The notes beneath the pieces were generated by a model that did no database searches, was not told the DNA's origin, and saw nothing but the letters and a program-made list of their open reading frames with translations. This document shows positions 14,085 through 23,320 of a stretch of DNA of 34,827 bases, piece after piece. Position numbers and translations under genes: made by a program. This DNA comes from Phenylobacterium deserti (GTDB taxonomy: Bacteria > Pseudomonadota > Alphaproteobacteria > Caulobacterales > Caulobacteraceae): NCBI GenBank assembly GCA_945874825.1, contig CAMCIK010000017.1:1-34827 (forward strand), written 5' to 3'. Position 1 is the stretch's first letter, and each line of letters opens with the position of its first letter.

Positions 14085-15314
14085 ATGAACTCCGAACTCC
14101 TGATCGCCCTCCTGGGTTTCGCCCTGGCCCTCGTCGCCGTGGTCTGGGCCCTGTTCGAGCGGGGCCGGGCCGATCGCGCCGAGGCGCGGGTCTTTGACCT
14201 CCAGGGCACCGCCGCCCGGGTCCAGGTCATCGAGGACATGGCCGCCCGCAACGCCGAACTGCTGCAGGCCGAGGCGGCTGGCGCCATCGCCGACCAGCTT
14301 CTCCTCCGCGCCAACGAGAGCTTCGAGCTGCGCGAGAAGCTGGCCGAGGAGAAGCTGGCCGGCCAGCTCAAGCCCGTGACCGACACCCTCGAGAAGTTCC
14401 AGAAGCAGGTCACCGACATGGAGCAGGCCCGGGCCCAGGAGACTGGTGGCCTGCGCGAGCAGATCGGCGCCCTCCTCCAGGCCTCCACCGCCGCCAGGGA
14501 CGAGACCCAGAAGCTCACCGCCGCCCTGCGCCGGGGCGTCGGCGTCCAGGGGCGCTGGGGCGAGCAAACCCTGCGCAATGTCCTGGAGATGGCGGGCCTG
14601 CAGAACCGGTTCGACTTCCTGGAACAGGTCACGATCACCTCCGGCGAGCGTCGCCAGCGGCCCGACGTGGTGGTCCGAATGCCCGGCGGCGGCGAGCTGG
14701 TCATCGATGCCAAGGTCTCCATCAGCGCCTTCCTCGACGCCCAGGACGCCCCGGACGAGCCCCAGCGCGAGGCCGCCCTGGCCCGCCATGCCGACAGCGT
14801 CCGCAACCACGTCCGCACCCTGGCCTCCCGGGGCTACCAGGACGAGCTGGGCGGCAGCGCCGACTTCGTGGCCATGTTCATCCCCGGCGACAGCTTCCTG
14901 GTGGCCGCCCTCGACCGCCAGCCCGACCTCCTGACCGAGGCCATGGGCCAGAAGGTGGTCGTGGTCACACCCACCACCCTCTTCGCCCTGTGCAAGGCCG
15001 TCTCCTACGGCTGGCGGGTCGAGGACCAGGCCCGGGGTGCCGCCGAGATCGCCCGGGTCGCCCGGGAGCTCTACAAGCGCCTCTCCGACATGGGCGGCCA
15101 CGTGGCCGGGGTCGGCAAGGCCCTGACCCAGGCCGTGGAGCGCTACAACCAGGTCGTCGGCTCCCTGGAGAGCCGGGTCCTGCCCCAGGCCCGGCGCTTC
15201 GAGGCCCTGGGTGTGGACCACGAGGGCAAGCCCATGCCTGAGCTCCCCCACATTGAGGCTGGCGTCCGCCCCTTGGCCCGTCCTGACCCCAGGGCCGAAG
15301 ACGGTACGGCTTGA
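14085..15314 (+). CDS. rmuC: DNA recombination protein RmuC
   Basis: A 409-residue member of the RmuC family, whose loss in E. coli raises recombination at inverted repeats; a role limiting inversions is inferred from that. An N-terminal membrane anchor (residues about 4-24) is followed by a long, charged coiled coil (about 30-150). The conserved core comes next: Arg-Trp-Gly-Glu-Gln-Thr-Leu-Arg-Asn-Val-Leu at about 163, Arg-Pro-Asp-Val-Val-Val, then Leu-Val-Ile-Asp-Ala-Lys-Val at about 205, which has the shape of a PD-(D/E)xK nuclease active site. The C-terminal Gly-Gly-His-Val/Ala-Gly-Val-Gly helix region is present. AGGA lies 8 bases before the ATG. It is downstream of recR, 44 bp away. Confidence 0.92.
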   Translation: MNSELLIALLGFALALVAVVWALFERGRADRAEARVFDLQGTAARVQVIEDMAARNAELLQAEAAGAIADQLLLRANESFELREKLAEEKLAGQLKPVTDTLEKFQKQVTDMEQARAQETGGLREQIGALLQASTAARDETQKLTAALRRGVGVQGRWGEQTLRNVLEMAGLQNRFDFLEQVTITSGERRQRPDVVVRMPGGGELVIDAKVSISAFLDAQDAPDEPQREAALARHADSVRNHVRTLASRGYQDELGGSADFVAMFIPGDSFLVAALDRQPDLLTEAMGQKVVVVTPTTLFALCKAVSYGWRVEDQARGAAEIARVARELYKRLSDMGGHVAGVGKALTQAVERYNQVVGSLESRVLPQARRFEALGVDHEGKPMPELPHIEAGVRPLARPDPRAEDGTA

Positions 15315-15347
15315 CGCTGCCCGGACCCGTCCCTAACTGGCGAAGCC

Positions 15348-15857
15348 ATGGCCCTGCGCGAGATCCTCACCGTCCCCAATCCTGTGCTGAAACAGGTCTC
15401 AACCCCCGTCGAGCGGGTGGATGACGAACTGCGCCAGCTGATGGATGACATGCTGGAGACCATGTACGCCGCACCGGGCATAGGCTTGGCGGCCATCCAG
15501 GTGGGGGTGCCCCGGCAGGTCATCGTCATGGACCTCGCCCGGCAGGACGATCCCCCCGAGCCCCGCTTCTTCGTCAATCCCGAGATCCTCTGGGCCTCGG
15601 ACGAGACCGCCCCCTACGAGGAAGGCTGCCTGTCCGTGCCTGAGGTCTACGATGAGGTCGACCGTCCCGCCCGGGTCAGGCTGCGCTATCTCGACTACAA
15701 CGGACAGGAAGTGGTCGAGGAGGCCGAGGGCCTCTTCGCCGTCTGCATCCAGCACGAGATGGACCACCTCAAGGGCGTCCTCTTCATCGATCACCTGTCC
15801 CGGCTCAAGCGCGAGCGGGCGGTCGCCCGGGTGCGCAAGCTGGCCCGCGCGGGCTGA
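15348..15857 (+). CDS. def: Peptide deformylase
   Basis: A 169-residue metalloenzyme that removes the formyl group from nascent protein N-termini. All three family motifs are intact: Gly-Ile-Gly-Leu-Ala-Ala-Ile-Gln (44-51), Glu-Gly-Cys-Leu-Ser (Cys94 is a metal ligand) and Gln-His-Glu-Met-Asp-His (His136 and His140 bind metal, Glu137 is catalytic). Length is typical. It lies 33 bp after rmuC and 80 bp before fmt, the enzyme that adds the formyl group, so the two opposing steps are encoded together, as in many bacteria. Confidence 0.97.
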   Translation: MALREILTVPNPVLKQVSTPVERVDDELRQLMDDMLETMYAAPGIGLAAIQVGVPRQVIVMDLARQDDPPEPRFFVNPEILWASDETAPYEEGCLSVPEVYDEVDRPARVRLRYLDYNGQEVVEEAEGLFAVCIQHEMDHLKGVLFIDHLSRLKRERAVARVRKLARAG

Positions 15858-15937
15858 TCCCGCCCCCTCCGGTTTCCCCCTCTTTCAGTTCCCCCCTTTC
15901 GGTTCCCTCGCCGCCGCCGGAGGGGTAAACCCGCCCC

Positions 15938-16864
15938 ATGCGCCTCGCCTTCCTGGGAACCCCCGACATCGCCGCCGCCTGTCTCGCCCCCGTGGCGAAG
16001 GCTGGGCACGAGGTCGTCGCCGTCTACGCCCAGCCGCCGGCACCCCGGGGTCGCGGCCAGGCGTTGCGCCCATCGCCGGTCCAGGCTTTGGCGGAGTCCC
16101 TCGGCCTGCCGGTCCGCACCCCCGCCTCCATGCGCGACCCGGCTGAGATCGAGGCCTTCCGCGCCCTCGACCTCGACGCCGCCGTGGTGGTGGCCTACGG
16201 CCAGATTCTGCCCCGGGAGGTGCTGGAGGCGCCGCGCCTGGGCGCCTTCAACCTGCACGCCTCCCTCCTGCCCCGCTGGCGGGGCGCAGCCCCCATCCAG
16301 CGCGCCATACTGGCCGGCGACAAGGAGACCGGCGTACAGGTCATGCGCATGACGGAAGGGCTGGACGAGGGTCCCATCCTCGCCACCGCCCGGCTCGACA
16401 TCCGGCCCGACGAGACCGCCGGGACCCTTCACGACCGTATGGCGGGGGCGGGTGCCGCCCTGCTGGTCGCCACCCTGGCCGACATCGCCGCCAGCAACGC
16501 CGTCGAGACCCCCCAGGCCGTCGAGGGGGCCACCTACGCGAAGAAGATCAGCGCCCGCACCGCCCGCCTCCGCTGGGCCCGCCCCGCTGCCGAACTGGAC
16601 AGCAAGGTCCGCGGCCTCTCGCCCTTCCCGGGCGCCTGGTTCGAGGCCCCAGGGCCCCGCGGCCCGGTGCGTGTGAAGGCCCTGCTCAGCCGGGCCGAGG
16701 TCGGGTCGGGGGCGCCGGGGATAGTCCTGGACGAGGCCCTCCTGGTGGCGACGGGCGAGGGCGCGGTGCGCCTGCTCCGCCTCCAGCGCGAGGGCCGGGG
16801 GCCACAGGACGCCGCCGACTTCCTGCGCGGCCTGCCCCTGCCCGCCGGGACGCAGCTGGCCTGA
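15938..16864 (+). CDS. fmt: Methionyl-tRNA formyltransferase
   Basis: A 308-residue enzyme that formylates initiator Met-tRNA using 10-formyl-tetrahydrofolate. The catalytic triad aligns with E. coli: Asn105 and His107 in [13 protein letters not shown], and Asp143 in Leu-Asp-Glu-Gly-Pro. The N-terminal Phe-Leu-Gly-Thr-Pro and the C-terminal OB-fold domain with [10 protein letters not shown] are present. The 80-bp gap after def is rich in C and T (15858-15917) and may carry no signal beyond the GGAGG site near 15919. The stop overlaps the truA start by one base (TGATG). Confidence 0.97.
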   Translation: MRLAFLGTPDIAAACLAPVAKAGHEVVAVYAQPPAPRGRGQALRPSPVQALAESLGLPVRTPASMRDPAEIEAFRALDLDAAVVVAYGQILPREVLEAPRLGAFNLHASLLPRWRGAAPIQRAILAGDKETGVQVMRMTEGLDEGPILATARLDIRPDETAGTLHDRMAGAGAALLVATLADIAASNAVETPQAVEGATYAKKISARTARLRWARPAAELDSKVRGLSPFPGAWFEAPGPRGPVRVKALLSRAEVGSGAPGIVLDEALLVATGEGAVRLLRLQREGRGPQDAADFLRGLPLPAGTQLA

Positions 16865-17622
16865 TGCCCCGCTACCGCCTGACCCTCGAGTACGACGGTG
16901 GCCCCTACAGGGGCTTCCAGGCCCAGGGCGACCTGCCCACGGTCCAGGGTGCGGTGGAGCGCGCGGTCCTGGCCTTCACCGGCGAGACCTTGCGCCTGCA
17001 GGCCGCCGGTCGCACCGACACCGGGGTCCACGCCACCGGCCAGGTGGTGCACGTGGACCTTTCGAAGGACTGGCCCGCCCAGACCGTGCGCAACGCCCTC
17101 AACGCTCACCTGGTCGATGAAGCGGTGGTGGTGCTGGAGGCCGAGGTCGCTCCGGAGGGCTGGCACGCCCGCTTCTCGGCCACCGAGCGGCGCTATCTCT
17201 ACCGAATTCTCAGCCGGCCGGCCCCTCCCGCCCTCGACCGCGGCCGGGTCTGGCATGTGAGGACGCCCCTGGACGCCGACGCCATGCACGCCGCCGCCCA
17301 GGTCCTGGTGGGTCATCACGACTTCACCACCTTCCGCGACCTGGCCTGCCAGGCCAGGTCGCCGATCAAGACCCTGGATGTCGCCGAGGTCCGCCGCCGG
17401 GGCGAGGAGGTCTGGCTCAGCTTCGCCTCGCGCTCTTTCCTTCACCGACAGGTGCGGTCCATGACCGGCACCCTGGCCGAGGTCGGCGTTGGGCGGTGGA
17501 CGGCGCAGGACGTGAAGGCCGCCCTGGAGGCGCGCGATCGCCGGGCCTGCGGCCCTGTGGCACCTGCGTCGGGCCTCAGCCTGACGGGCGTCGCCTACGC
17601 CGAAGGCGGCGTGGCGAAGTAG
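16864..17622 (+). CDS. truA: tRNA pseudouridine(38-40) synthase
   Basis: A 252-residue pseudouridine synthase that modifies U38-U40 in the anticodon arm. The catalytic Asp52 lies in [10 protein letters not shown]. The N-terminal [10 protein letters not shown] and the later [11 protein letters not shown] motifs are standard. Its ATG shares a base with the fmt stop, so it is translationally coupled. Its last 28 bases overlap the 3' end of the convergent dapE gene, and I see no terminator in the overlap. Confidence 0.96.
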   Translation: MPRYRLTLEYDGGPYRGFQAQGDLPTVQGAVERAVLAFTGETLRLQAAGRTDTGVHATGQVVHVDLSKDWPAQTVRNALNAHLVDEAVVVLEAEVAPEGWHARFSATERRYLYRILSRPAPPALDRGRVWHVRTPLDADAMHAAAQVLVGHHDFTTFRDLACQARSPIKTLDVAEVRRRGEEVWLSFASRSFLHRQVRSMTGTLAEVGVGRWTAQDVKAALEARDRRACGPVAPASGLSLTGVAYAEGGVAK

Positions 17623-18749
17623 CGCCGGATCAGGGTCTCGTAGACGGCCTGGAGGCGGCGGATTTCCTCCACCGGCGCCCGCTCGTCCACGGCATGCATG
17701 GTGCGGCCCACCAGGCCCAGTTCGACCACCGGGCAGAGGTCGCGGATGAACCGGGCGTCCGAGGTTCCCCCCGTGGTCGACAGGTCCGGCCGCTGTCCCG
17801 ACACCGCCTCGACCGCGCCAGCCACCAGCTCGGTAAACGGGCCCTGTTCGGTCAGGAAGGCCTCACCGCTGATCGACGGGGTCAGGGTGATCGTCCCCGG
17901 GAAGCCCTCCGCCGCTCGGTCGGCCTCGGCCTGGATCCAGGCGGCCAGGCCCGCGCCCCGGTGGGTAGGGTTGAAGCGGATGTTCAGCCGCGCCGTGGCC
18001 ACAGCGGGGATCAGGTTGGTGGTGGGATTACCCACGTCCACCGTGGTGACCTCCAGGTTCGACGGCTGGAAGTCGGCATAGCCTTCATCCAGCACCCGCG
18101 CCTCAAGCGCCGCCAGCAGGCGGATCAGGACCGGCACGGGATTGGCCGCCCGGTGCGGGTAGGCCACATGCCCCTGGATCCCCTCGACCCGGACGCCGAC
18201 ATTGATCGAGCCCCGGCGGCCGATCTTGACCATGTCGCCAAAGCTCTCGGCGCTGGTCGGCTCTCCGACGATGCAGTGGTCGAGGATCTCGCCCTCAGCC
18301 CTAAGGGTCTCGACCACCCGCTTGGTGCCGTCGAGGGCCACGCCCTCCTCGTCACCCGTGATCAGGAAGGACAGGGAGCCGGTCACCGCACCCTCGGCCA
18401 GGGTCGAGGCGGCGGCGGCGGCAAAGGCGGCGATGGCGCTCTTCATGTCCACGGCACCCCGGCCGATCAGCACGCCGTCAACGATGTCGGCGGCGAAGGC
18501 CTCGCGGCTCCAGGCGGCTACATCGCCCACCGGCACCACGTCGGTGTGGCCGGCGAAGCAGAGGTTGGGCCGGGCCGTCCCGATCCGGGCATAGAGGTTC
18601 TCGATCTCGCCGAACCGCATCCGGCGGCAGGCAAACCCGAGACCCACCAGGACCTGCTCGACCACGTCCATGGCCCCGGCGTCGGCAGGGGTCACGGACG
18701 GGCGCCGGATCAGCTCCCGGGTCAGTTCGACGGCGTCGATCCCGGCCAT
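17595..18749 (-). CDS. dapE: Succinyl-diaminopimelate desuccinylase
   Basis: A 384-residue di-zinc M20 amidohydrolase that frees LL-diaminopimelate from its N-succinyl form, for lysine and peptidoglycan. The ligands match the E. coli enzyme: His68 and Asp70 in Ala-Gly-His-Thr-Asp-Val-Val-Pro, Asp101 in Gly-Ala-Val-Asp-Met-Lys, catalytic Glu134 with Glu135 in Gly-Asp-Glu-Glu-Gly, and a C-terminal His in Thr-Met-His-Ala-Val-Asp-Glu. The dimer/lid domain lies between about 180 and 290. It is the last gene of the argB-HAD-dapD-dapE run, 4 bp after dapD, the enzyme two steps before it in the pathway. Its 3' end overlaps truA. Confidence 0.96.
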   Translation of the reverse strand: MAGIDAVELTRELIRRPSVTPADAGAMDVVEQVLVGLGFACRRMRFGEIENLYARIGTARPNLCFAGHTDVVPVGDVAAWSREAFAADIVDGVLIGRGAVDMKSAIAAFAAAAASTLAEGAVTGSLSFLITGDEEGVALDGTKRVVETLRAEGEILDHCIVGEPTSAESFGDMVKIGRRGSINVGVRVEGIQGHVAYPHRAANPVPVLIRLLAALEARVLDEGYADFQPSNLEVTTVDVGNPTTNLIPAVATARLNIRFNPTHRGAGLAAWIQAEADRAAEGFPGTITLTPSISGEAFLTEQGPFTELVAGAVEAVSGQRPDLSTTGGTSDARFIRDLCPVVELGLVGRTMHAVDERAPVEEIRRLQAVYETLIRRYFATPPSA

Positions 18750-18753
18750 GGGC

Positions 18754-19590
18754 CTAGTCCCTCAGAAGCTCGTTGATGGAGGTCTTGGCCCGGGTCCGGG
18801 CGTCCACGGTCTTCATGATCACCGCGCAGTAGGTTCCCGGCAGGCCCTCGTGGGGGCTGGGCCGGGACCCGGACATGACCACCGAATAGGGCGGCACCTC
18901 GCCGGTGAAGACCTCGCCGGTCCGTCGATCGATGATGGGGGTGGTCGAGGTCAGGTAGACACCCATGGACAGGACGCTGCCCTCGCGCACGATCACGCCC
19001 TCGGCCACCTCGGAACGGGCGCCGATGAAGCAGTTGTCCTCGATGATGGTCGGGTTGGCCTGCAGGGGCTCCAGCACGCCGCCGATCCCCGCCCCGCCGG
19101 ACAGGTGCACGTTCTTGCCGATCTGGGCGCAGGACCCGACCGTGGCCCAGGTGTCGACCATGGTCCCCTCGTCCACGAAGGCGCCGATGTTCACGAAGGA
19201 GGGCATCAGCACCACGTTGCGGGCGATGAAGGCACCCTTGCGGACCACGCAGCCGGGCACTGCGCGGAAGCCGGCGGCTTCGAAGCGGGCGGCCTCCCAC
19301 CCCTCGAACTTGGTGTCCACCTTGTCCCAGTAGGGGCCGGGGCCAGGAGCGGAGTGCACCCGGTTCGGGTTCAGGCGGAAGGACAGGAGGATGGCCTGCT
19401 TGGCCCACTGATGGGTCGTCCAGGTGCCGTCCTCGCCCCGGGTCGCCACCCTCAGGTCGCCGCTGTCCAGCTGGCGCAGGGTCTCGTCCACGGCGGTCCG
19501 CACCGGACCGGTGGTGGCGGTGGAGACCTGGTCCCGGGCCTCCCAGGCGGCTTCGATCTCGGCGCGGAGGTCGGCGTAGGTCAGGCTCAT
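18754..19590 (-). CDS. dapD: 2,3,4,5-tetrahydropyridine-2,6-dicarboxylate N-succinyltransferase
   Basis: A 278-residue left-handed beta-helix acyltransferase that puts succinyl from succinyl-CoA on tetrahydrodipicolinate. After an N-terminal helical domain (about 1-100) come hexapeptide repeats (about 105-230). They contain [32 protein letters not shown] and [11 protein letters not shown], the DapD hallmarks. The start codon shares one base with the stop of the HAD gene upstream, and dapE follows 4 bp on. The cell therefore uses the succinylase branch of lysine synthesis. Confidence 0.97.
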   Translation of the reverse strand: MSLTYADLRAEIEAAWEARDQVSTATTGPVRTAVDETLRQLDSGDLRVATRGEDGTWTTHQWAKQAILLSFRLNPNRVHSAPGPGPYWDKVDTKFEGWEAARFEAAGFRAVPGCVVRKGAFIARNVVLMPSFVNIGAFVDEGTMVDTWATVGSCAQIGKNVHLSGGAGIGGVLEPLQANPTIIEDNCFIGARSEVAEGVIVREGSVLSMGVYLTSTTPIIDRRTGEVFTGEVPPYSVVMSGSRPSPHEGLPGTYCAVIMKTVDARTRAKTSINELLRD

Positions 19591-20252
19591 CAGACGGTCT
19601 CCCGGAGGCGGGCGTGATTGAGGAAGGGGGTCAGGTGCGCGGTGCGGTGGTGCACGAAGGCGGCTTCCGAAGCCGGGGCGCGGGGACCGACTAGGACCGT
19701 GGTCATGCCCAGGTCGAAGGCCGGTTTCAGGTTGCGCTCGGAGTCCTCGAAGAAGGCGGTGGCGGCGGGGTCCAGGCCGTGGCCGTCGATCATCCGTGTA
19801 AAGCCCAAGGGGTCGGGCTTGGGCGCGAAACCGAAGGAATGGATGTGGAAGACCTCGTCGAACAGATGGGCCAGCCCCAGGTGATTCAGCACCCGCTCGG
19901 CGTGGAAGTCGTCGGCATTGGTGAAGATCAGCCGGCGCCCGGGCAGGCGGGCCAGGGCCACGAGCAGCGCCGGGTCGTGGGCCAGGGCGTCCAGGCTGAG
20001 GTCGTGGAACAGGGCGTGGAAGTCCGCCGGGTCGACCCCATGGTGGTGCATAAGTCCGCCCAGGGTCAGGCCGTGCTCGGCCAGGTACTTCTTCTGCAGG
20101 GCGAAGGCGGCGTCCCGCTCCAGCCCCGTCACCTTCATGACGAAGGCGGTCATGCGGCTCTCCACCTGCCGCATGAAGCCGGACTCCTCCGGGTAGAGGG
20201 TGTTGTCCAGGTCAAACAGCCAGGTGTCGATATGGCTGAGGTCGGGGATCAT
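19590..20252 (-). CDS. HAD-superfamily hydrolase, pyrimidine 5'-nucleotidase-like
   Basis: A 220-residue HAD phosphatase. Motif I is Phe-Asp-Leu-Asp-Asn-Thr-Leu (Asp14 nucleophile, Asp16 acid/base). A helical cap follows, then Phe-Thr-Asn-Ala-Asp (motif II), Pro-Lys-Pro-Asp-Pro (motif III Lys) and Phe-Phe-Glu-Asp-Ser-Glu-Arg-Asn (motif IV). The Asp-Leu-Asp-Asn-Thr-Leu-Tyr-Pro and Phe-Glu-Asp-Ser patterns are those of the Sdt1/PpuA-type pyrimidine 5'-nucleotidases, so a nucleoside monophosphate is the likely substrate, though unproven. It overlaps argB by 4 bases (ATGA) and dapD by one base, so all three are coupled. Why a nucleotidase sits in an amino-acid operon is unclear. Confidence 0.87.
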   Translation of the reverse strand: MIPDLSHIDTWLFDLDNTLYPEESGFMRQVESRMTAFVMKVTGLERDAAFALQKKYLAEHGLTLGGLMHHHGVDPADFHALFHDLSLDALAHDPALLVALARLPGRRLIFTNADDFHAERVLNHLGLAHLFDEVFHIHSFGFAPKPDPLGFTRMIDGHGLDPAATAFFEDSERNLKPAFDLGMTTVLVGPRAPASEAAFVHHRTAHLTPFLNHARLRETV

Positions 20253-21181
20253 CGGGTGATCAGGGTTCCCGACCCGTGTTCGGTGAACAGCTCGACCAGC
20301 ATGGCGTGGGCGCGCCGGCCGTCCAGGATGACCACCGCCTCGACCCCGGCCTCGACTGCGGCGATGGCGGTCTCCAGCTTGGGGATCATGCCGCCAGAAG
20401 CGACGCCCGAGGCGATGGCCGCCCGGGCCTCGCCCACCGACATCTGCCGGATGAGCTCGCCGTCGGCGCCCAGGACACCGGCCACGTCGGTCAGCAGAAG
20501 CATCCGCTTGGCCTTCAGGGCACCGGCCAGGGCGCCCGCCACCGTGTCGGCGTTGATGTTGTAGGTCTGTCCGTCCTCGGCCACGCCGATCGGGGCGATC
20601 ACCGGGATGTAGTCGTGGTCGGCCGAGATCAGGCCCTGGATCAGCTGGGGGTCAATCCGGGTCGGCTCGCCGACGAAGCCCAGGTCCACCACCTGTTCGA
20701 TCTGGCTGTCGGGGTCCTTGCGGGTCCGGGTCGCCTTCTCGACGGTGATCAGCCGCGCGTCCTTGCCCGACAGGCCCACCCCGCGGACATCCGCCTCGGC
20801 ACCGGCCAGGTTGATCCAGTTGGCGATCTCCTTGTTGATCGCCCCGGAAAGGACCATCTCGGCCACTTCCATGGTGGCCTCGTCGGTCACGCGCAGGCCG
20901 TCGACAAAGGTCGACTTCACGCCCGCCTTGTCCAGCATGCGCGAGATCTGCGGACCGCCGCCGTGCACCACCACCGGATGCAGGCCCAGGAGCTTCAGCA
21001 GGACGGCGTCGGCCGCGAACAGGCGCGCCGTCTCCTCCTGGCCCATGGCGTGGCCGCCGTACTTGATGACCACGGTCTCGCGGTCATACTGCTGGATGAA
21101 GGGTAGGGCCTCGGCCAGGGTCCTGGCGGTGGCCCAGCCCTGCTCCTCGGCCGCAGAGTTCGTCGATGACGTCTCGCTCAA
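20249..21181 (-). CDS. argB: N-acetylglutamate kinase
   Basis: A 310-residue amino-acid kinase that phosphorylates N-acetylglutamate, the second step of arginine synthesis. Lys40-Tyr-Gly-Gly-His-Ala-Met-Gly binds ATP phosphates. Val-Val-His-Gly-Gly-Gly-Pro-Gln-Ile binds the substrate. The later Leu-Thr-Asp-Val-Ala-Gly-Val-Leu and Gly-Gly-Met-Ile-Pro-Lys motifs are also typical. The N-terminal helix (about 18-32) resembles that of the arginine-inhibited hexameric class, so feedback inhibition is likely. I chose the TTG ending at 21181 because AGGAGG (plus-strand CCTCCT, 21190-21195) lies 8 bases before it. The in-frame GTG at 21238 has no such site. First gene of the coupled argB-HAD-dapD-dapE set. 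Confidence 0.95.
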   Translation of the reverse strand: MSETSSTNSAAEEQGWATARTLAEALPFIQQYDRETVVIKYGGHAMGQEETARLFAADAVLLKLLGLHPVVVHGGGPQISRMLDKAGVKSTFVDGLRVTDEATMEVAEMVLSGAINKEIANWINLAGAEADVRGVGLSGKDARLITVEKATRTRKDPDSQIEQVVDLGFVGEPTRIDPQLIQGLISADHDYIPVIAPIGVAEDGQTYNINADTVAGALAGALKAKRMLLLTDVAGVLGADGELIRQMSVGEARAAIASGVASGGMIPKLETAIAAVEAGVEAVVILDGRRAHAMLVELFTEHGSGTLITR

Positions 21182-21189
21182 GTCCCGGG

Positions 21190-21195
21190 CCTCCT
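21190..21195 (-). promoter_or_regulatory. Ribosome binding site that fixes the TTG start of argB
   Basis: Minus-strand AGGAGG is a perfect Shine-Dalgarno, with 8 bases between it and the TTG ending at 21181. It decides the start against longer alternatives. Confidence 0.7.
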
Positions 21196-21312
21196 GCACG
21201 CGTCGGGGTGCGATACCGGACCCGCGCCCCTCTGTCACCCGCTGGCCGCGTCACGGGGTTGGTACGCGACCCCGCCGTGGTAGGAAGGTTGCCCCCTTCG
21301 CTGAGACCGCAC

Positions 21313-21431
21313 ATGCGCCTGACCGCCCGCCTCGTTGCCCTTCCCGGCCGGGCCGCCACGGTTGCGGTGACCGGGTCCTGGAGCAGCCCGTCTTCGTCAT
21401 GAAGGGCGGCCAGACGGTCCGAAAGCCCTGA
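21313..21431 (+). pseudogene. Possible frame-broken small exported protein gene
   Basis: The 263-bp gap between argB and the acyl-CoA dehydrogenase gene contains two adjoining plus-strand pieces in different frames, both with the GC-rich third positions of real genes. From ATG 21313 comes a basic, Ala/Leu/Val-rich start (Met-Arg-Leu-Thr-Ala-Arg-Leu-Val-Ala-Leu) ending in Val-Thr-Gly near 21372, like a signal or lipoprotein leader. From about 21374 another frame reads Asp-Arg-Val-Leu-Glu-Gln-Pro-Val-Phe-Val-Met-Lys to a TGA at 21429-21431. A small deletion would explain the split. No clear Shine-Dalgarno is seen. It may be chance coding in GC-rich DNA. Confidence 0.25.
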
Positions 21432-21444
21432 GGTCAGGACCCCG

Positions 21445-22587
21445 TCAGAGCGCGCGGGCCACGACCTCCTTCATGATCTCGGAAGTGCCGCCATAGATGC
21501 GCTGCACCCGGGCGTCGCGCCACAGGCGGGCGATGGGATACTCGTTCATGTAGCCGGCGCCACCGTGCAGCTGCAGGGCCGCATCGCAGACCTCCCACTG
21601 CAGCTCGGTGTGAAAGAGCTTGGCGGCCGAGGCCTCGGCGGCGGTCAGCTCGCCCTTCAGGTGGCGGGCCGTACACCAGTCCAGGTGTGCCCAACCGGCC
21701 TGCAGCTTGGCCTTCAGGTTGGCCAGGGTGAAGCGGGTGTTCTGGAAGTCGAACACGGTCTGGCGGAAGGCCTTGCGGTCCTTGGTGAACTTCACCGCCT
21801 CGTCAAAGGCCCTCTGGGCACCGGCCTGGCCCGAGATGGCGATCTGCAGCCGCTCCTGGGGCAGCTGGGTCATCAGGTATATGAAGCCCTGGTTCTCCTG
21901 GCCCAGCAGGTTGCCGGCAGGAACCCGGACGTCCTCGAAGAAGAGTTCGGAGGTGTCGGCCGAGTTCTGGCCGATCTTGTCCAGGTTGCGCCCGCGCCGG
22001 AACCCCTCGCGGGTCGCTTCCACCAGGATCAGGGAGATGCCCTTGGAGCCCTTGTCCGGGTCGGTCTTGGCCACCACGACGACGATGTCGGCGCTCTGGC
22101 CGTTGGTGATGTAGGTCTTGGACCCCGAGATCACATAGTCGTCGCCGTCCCGGCGGGCGGTGGTCCGCACCCCCTGGAGGTCCGAGCCCGCGCCGGGCTC
22201 GGTCATGGCGATGGCGGAGATAGCCTCGCCCGACACCATCTTCGGCAGCCAGGCCTGCTTCAGGGCTTCCGAGGCGTAATGGATCACGTAGGGGACCACG
22301 ATGTCCGACTGCAGGGTGATGCCTGCGGTCGACCCGGCATAGGTCAGCTCCTCGCCGATCACGGCGTTGTAGCGGTAGTCCAGGTCCAGGCCGCCATAGG
22401 CCTGCGGGACCTGAGGGCAGAGCAGGCCGGCATCGCCACAGGCCAGCCAGAAGGCCCGGTCGATGACGCCTTCTTCCTCCCACCGGTCCAGGTGGGGCGT
22501 CAGGTGCTGGGCGAAAACCTTGCGGACCTGCCCCCGAAAGATTTCCAGGTCCTCGTCGAAAAGGGTGCGTCCTGAAGTGTCGAGCAT
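21445..22587 (-). CDS. Acyl-CoA dehydrogenase (LCAD-like)
   Basis: A 380-residue FAD enzyme of normal family length that makes trans-2-enoyl-CoA in fatty or branched acyl-CoA oxidation. The first signature (Ala-Met-Thr-Glu-Pro-Gly-Ala-Gly-Ser-Asp, about 127-136) and the second (Gln-Leu-His-Gly-Gly-Ala-Gly-Tyr) are present. The usual C-terminal catalytic Glu of Ile-Tyr-Glu-Gly-Thr is Gly here (Ile-Tyr-Gly-Gly-Thr-Ser-Glu-Ile). Instead Glu245 in Pro-Gln-Glu-Arg-Leu fits the alternative base of the long-chain and isovaleryl-CoA enzymes, so activity is expected. It lies 46 bp after engB and upstream of argB on the same strand, in the middle of housekeeping genes. A GTGAGG site precedes the ATG. 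Confidence 0.92.
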   Translation of the reverse strand: MLDTSGRTLFDEDLEIFRGQVRKVFAQHLTPHLDRWEEEGVIDRAFWLACGDAGLLCPQVPQAYGGLDLDYRYNAVIGEELTYAGSTAGITLQSDIVVPYVIHYASEALKQAWLPKMVSGEAISAIAMTEPGAGSDLQGVRTTARRDGDDYVISGSKTYITNGQSADIVVVVAKTDPDKGSKGISLILVEATREGFRRGRNLDKIGQNSADTSELFFEDVRVPAGNLLGQENQGFIYLMTQLPQERLQIAISGQAGAQRAFDEAVKFTKDRKAFRQTVFDFQNTRFTLANLKAKLQAGWAHLDWCTARHLKGELTAAEASAAKLFHTELQWEVCDAALQLHGGAGYMNEYPIARLWRDARVQRIYGGTSEIMKEVVARAL

Positions 22588-22633
22588 GGGGGCCTCACGT
22601 CGTCCTTTGCCTGCGAGGAGACTCTATGCCGCC

Positions 22634-23320
22634 TCACGCGGCGTCAGGCGAGTCCCCGAACCCACAGGCGCGGGCGATGGCAGCGCGCAGTTCCGGCAGG
22701 CCGGTCCCCTTTTCCGAGGAGGTGGCGATGACCCCGGGAAAGGCCGCGGGCCGCTTGGCGATCCGGGCCTCGGTGCGGGCGCGGACAGCCTCGACCTCGG
22801 CGGGCTTGAGCTTGTCGGCCTTGGTCAGGATCACCTGGTAGGAGACCGCCGCCCGGTCGAAGGCGGCCATGGGCTCCTCGTCCACGTCCTTCAGGCCATG
22901 GCGGGCGTCGATCAGCAGGTAGGCCCGGCGAAGGTTGGGTCGGCCGCGCAGGTAGTCGCGCCCCAGGGCCTGGAACTTCTTCACCTCGCCCTTGCCCGCC
23001 CTTGCCCAGCCATAGCCGGGCAGGTCCACCAACCGTACCCGTTCGTCGACCACGAAGAAGTTCACTTCCCGGGTACGCCCCGGCTCGTTCGACGCCCGGG
23101 CCAGGTGCTTCTGGCCGACCAAGCCGTTGATCAGGGAGGACTTGCCCACGTTGGAGCGGCCGGCGAACGCCACCTCGGGAAGGTCCGGGGCCGGCAGGCC
23201 ATCCACCGAGACTGCGCCCATGAGGAAGACCGCGGGGCGGGCGAACAGCACGCGCGCGGCCTCTATCTCCTCGTCCGAAAAGGCCGCCTCATCCGGCGCG
23301 GGCGCGCCCTCCGGGCTCAC
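22634..23320 (-). CDS. engB: Ribosome biogenesis GTP-binding protein EngB (YihA/YsxC)
   Basis: A 228-residue Era-like GTPase needed for assembly of the large ribosomal subunit. It has G1 Gly-Arg-Ser-Asn-Val-Gly-Lys-Ser (54-61), G2 Pro-Gly-Arg-Thr (about 80-83), G3 Asp-Leu-Pro-Gly-Tyr-Gly (99-104), G4 Thr-Lys-Ala-Asp (166-169) and G5 Thr-Ser-Ser-Glu-Lys-Gly. The frame extends to 23557 inside yidC, but homology starts later, and a GTG ending at 23320 overlaps the yidC stop in GTGA (23317-23320), so I use that start and infer coupling. The N-terminal 45 residues are an extension ahead of the GTPase fold. Confidence 0.95.
   Translation of the reverse strand: MSPEGAPAPDEAAFSDEEIEAARVLFARPAVFLMGAVSVDGLPAPDLPEVAFAGRSNVGKSSLINGLVGQKHLARASNEPGRTREVNFFVVDERVRLVDLPGYGWARAGKGEVKKFQALGRDYLRGRPNLRRAYLLIDARHGLKDVDEEPMAAFDRAAVSYQVILTKADKLKPAEVEAVRARTEARIAKRPAAFPGVIATSSEKGTGLPELRAAIARACGFGDSPDAA

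Noticed and set aside
13905..15251. A 448-codon minus-strand frame opposite recR/rmuC
   Set aside because: Its product is repetitive Gly/Leu/His-rich with no domain; it mirrors the codon bias of rmuC.
17496..18776. A 426-codon plus-strand frame opposite dapE
   Set aside because: It is antisense to dapE, with a product rich in Gly, His, Arg and Asp and no recognisable motif.
21445..22587. Catalytically dead acyl-CoA dehydrogenase, because Ile-Tyr-Glu-Gly-Thr is Ile-Tyr-Gly-Gly-Thr
   Set aside because: The LCAD/isovaleryl branch places the base at the Glu-Arg-Leu motif, and this Glu (Glu245) is present.
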